Positions 49,849-50,413 of a DNA stretch of 50,413 nucleotides are shown one piece after another. Source of the DNA: Candidatus Woesearchaeota archaeon (GTDB taxonomy: Archaea; Nanobdellota; Nanobdellia; Woesearchaeales; ARS49); assembly GCA_019323015.1 (NCBI GenBank), contig JAHWHY010000011.1, positions 1-50,413 on the forward strand. The letters run 5' to 3'. The position numbers were made by a program, and so were the translations under genes. Positions within the stretch are counted from its first letter, which is position 1. Every line of letters begins with the position of its first letter. The notes under the pieces are model-generated. The model searched no databases, had not been told where the DNA came from, and saw nothing but the letters and a program-made list of their open reading frames with translations.

Positions 49849-50413
49849 TCAACTCTTCCTCAATCTCTTTAGGCTCATAAGCAACCAACGGCCTGAAAAC
49901 AGGAACCTCAACAGGATACTCTTTCATTGTGTCCAGCAAGTCACTAACAACAATAGCCTTTGCCTTAAGCTCTTTAGCAATAGTGTCAATCTCTGAAATA
50001 TCCTTGATAATCTTTAATGAAATCTTCTGGCCAAAAGCATATTTCTCAAGCAAACTGGTGTCTGCCTGTTTTAAAGCTACTGGAATAATCCTGCAGCCAC
50101 GCTTCATCATCAGCAAGCCAGCCAATAAAGAGTATTCATCATCTAAAAGAACAAGAACATTACCCTCCACACCAATTGGCAAGCCACCAAGACCAGGAGT
50201 TTTCTCTGTAAACAAATAAACAAAATTATCAATTATCTCTGCCTGAAGATTCAAATCAAAACCTTTCATCTTCACTTTAGCCTTAGTATTCTCCTGAACA
50301 AAAGCACCAAGCTCTATGTCAAATTGCTGAGAAGTCAAAGGAAATCTTTTATCCAATCTTTGACAAGTTATTCTGAAAGATTTCTTAGGATTCAAATCTT
50401 TTGCCAGCTCAAG
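49823..50413 (-). CDS. ThiI-like protein with THUMP part and degenerate PP-loop (5' partial)
   Basis: The frame is open to the right edge, so the N-terminus is outside. The visible 196 residues follow ThiI: a THUMP end (ITCQRLDKRFPLTSQQFDIELGAFV by segments RLDKRFPLTS and ELGAFVQENT), then GLGGLPIGVEGNVLVLL and LAGLLMMKRGC. Where ThiI has the PP-loop SGGIDSP, this protein has DDEYSLL, so ATP cannot be bound as usual. The end VPVFRPLVAYEPKEIEEE matches the ThiI motif PVLRPLIGMDKEEI, but the protein stops soon after. It may be a tRNA-binding partner of the thiolase downstream. Confidence 0.82.
   Translation of the reverse strand, partial: LELAKDLNPKKSFRITCQRLDKRFPLTSQQFDIELGAFVQENTKAKVKMKGFDLNLQAEIIDNFVYLFTEKTPGLGGLPIGVEGNVLVLLDDEYSLLAGLLMMKRGCRIIPVALKQADTSLLEKYAFGQKISLKIIKDISEIDTIAKELKAKAIVVSDLLDTMKEYPVEVPVFRPLVAYEPKEIEEELNGFRQRVC

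Noticed and set aside
1..50413. CRISPR arrays, insertion sequences, phage genes
   Set aside because: No regularly spaced repeats, transposase, integrase or phage structural genes were seen on reading both strands.

Overview
The window looks like a chromosomal segment of a DPANN-type archaeon, most plausibly of the Woesearchaeota/Pacearchaeota kind; the exact lineage is inference. The information-processing genes are archaeal: RadA, RadB, an RPA-like protein with a zinc finger, fibrillarin, Nop5, NIP7, RNase P p30, MBF1, Lrp, uS2 and a TRAM-domain protein. The DNA is A+T-rich, genes are packed with many 4-bp ATGA overlaps, and most transcription units have a TATA box 25-29 bp before the start codon, so many are probably leaderless. 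Very many small membrane-anchored proteins begin with MNKKA/MKKRG-like class III (prepilin-like) signals, which is typical of these lineages. No tRNA, rRNA, CRISPR array or transposase was seen.

Layout. 1-7.4 kb: the end of a surface protein on the + strand, then RNA genes on the - strand (NIP7, NOP2/Sun methylase, CysRS, fibrillarin, a short Nop5) and an ABC exporter pair. 7.4-8.3 kb (+): YjbQ and MBF1. 8.3-14.0 kb (-): one five-gene operon with two STT3-like GT-C proteins, two thioredoxin-fold proteins lacking CxxC, and a GT39-like transferase, presumably for protein or lipid glycosylation at the membrane. 14.0-20.0 kb: RadB, uS2, 2',3'-cyclic phosphodiesterase, a TRAM protein with an acidic tail, RadA, two tiny paralogous proteins with strongly structured leaders, a DUF457/YdjM-type membrane protein and RPA.

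20.0-30.5 kb and 33.9-47.0 kb (-): an unusually large set of exported or membrane-anchored proteins in about six transcription units. Nearly all have a short basic N-terminus and one N-terminal transmembrane helix. Among them are a degenerate amidase-3 domain protein, a 1237-residue protein, a 1557-residue modular protein (Cys-rich repeats, a TSP3-like segment, a transmembrane helix and a Lys-rich tail), a LamG-containing 1138-residue protein, and three microproteins of 37, 48 and 51 residues found by reading the gaps between larger genes. I infer a cell-surface or pilus-like assembly. Between the two blocks lie an Lrp-like regulator, an AbrB/PhoU-type regulator and a membrane-anchored kinase-like protein. 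47.0-50.4 kb: a Cys-rich anchored protein, RNase P p30, a bacterial-type RsuA/RluB pseudouridine synthase, a TtuA/NcsA-like tRNA thiolase and a ThiI-like protein whose PP-loop has been lost (it runs off the right edge).

The + strand is enriched in A and C in genes of both orientations (+ genes favour ATA for Ile, - genes ATT), which suggests one replication strand bias across the whole window with most genes on the probable leading (-) strand. The most interesting signals are the hairpin leaders that hide the ribosome binding sites of the two small paralogs near radA, the large prepilin-like gene array with its microproteins, and several enzyme folds that have lost catalytic residues (amidase-3, ThiI, thioredoxin).
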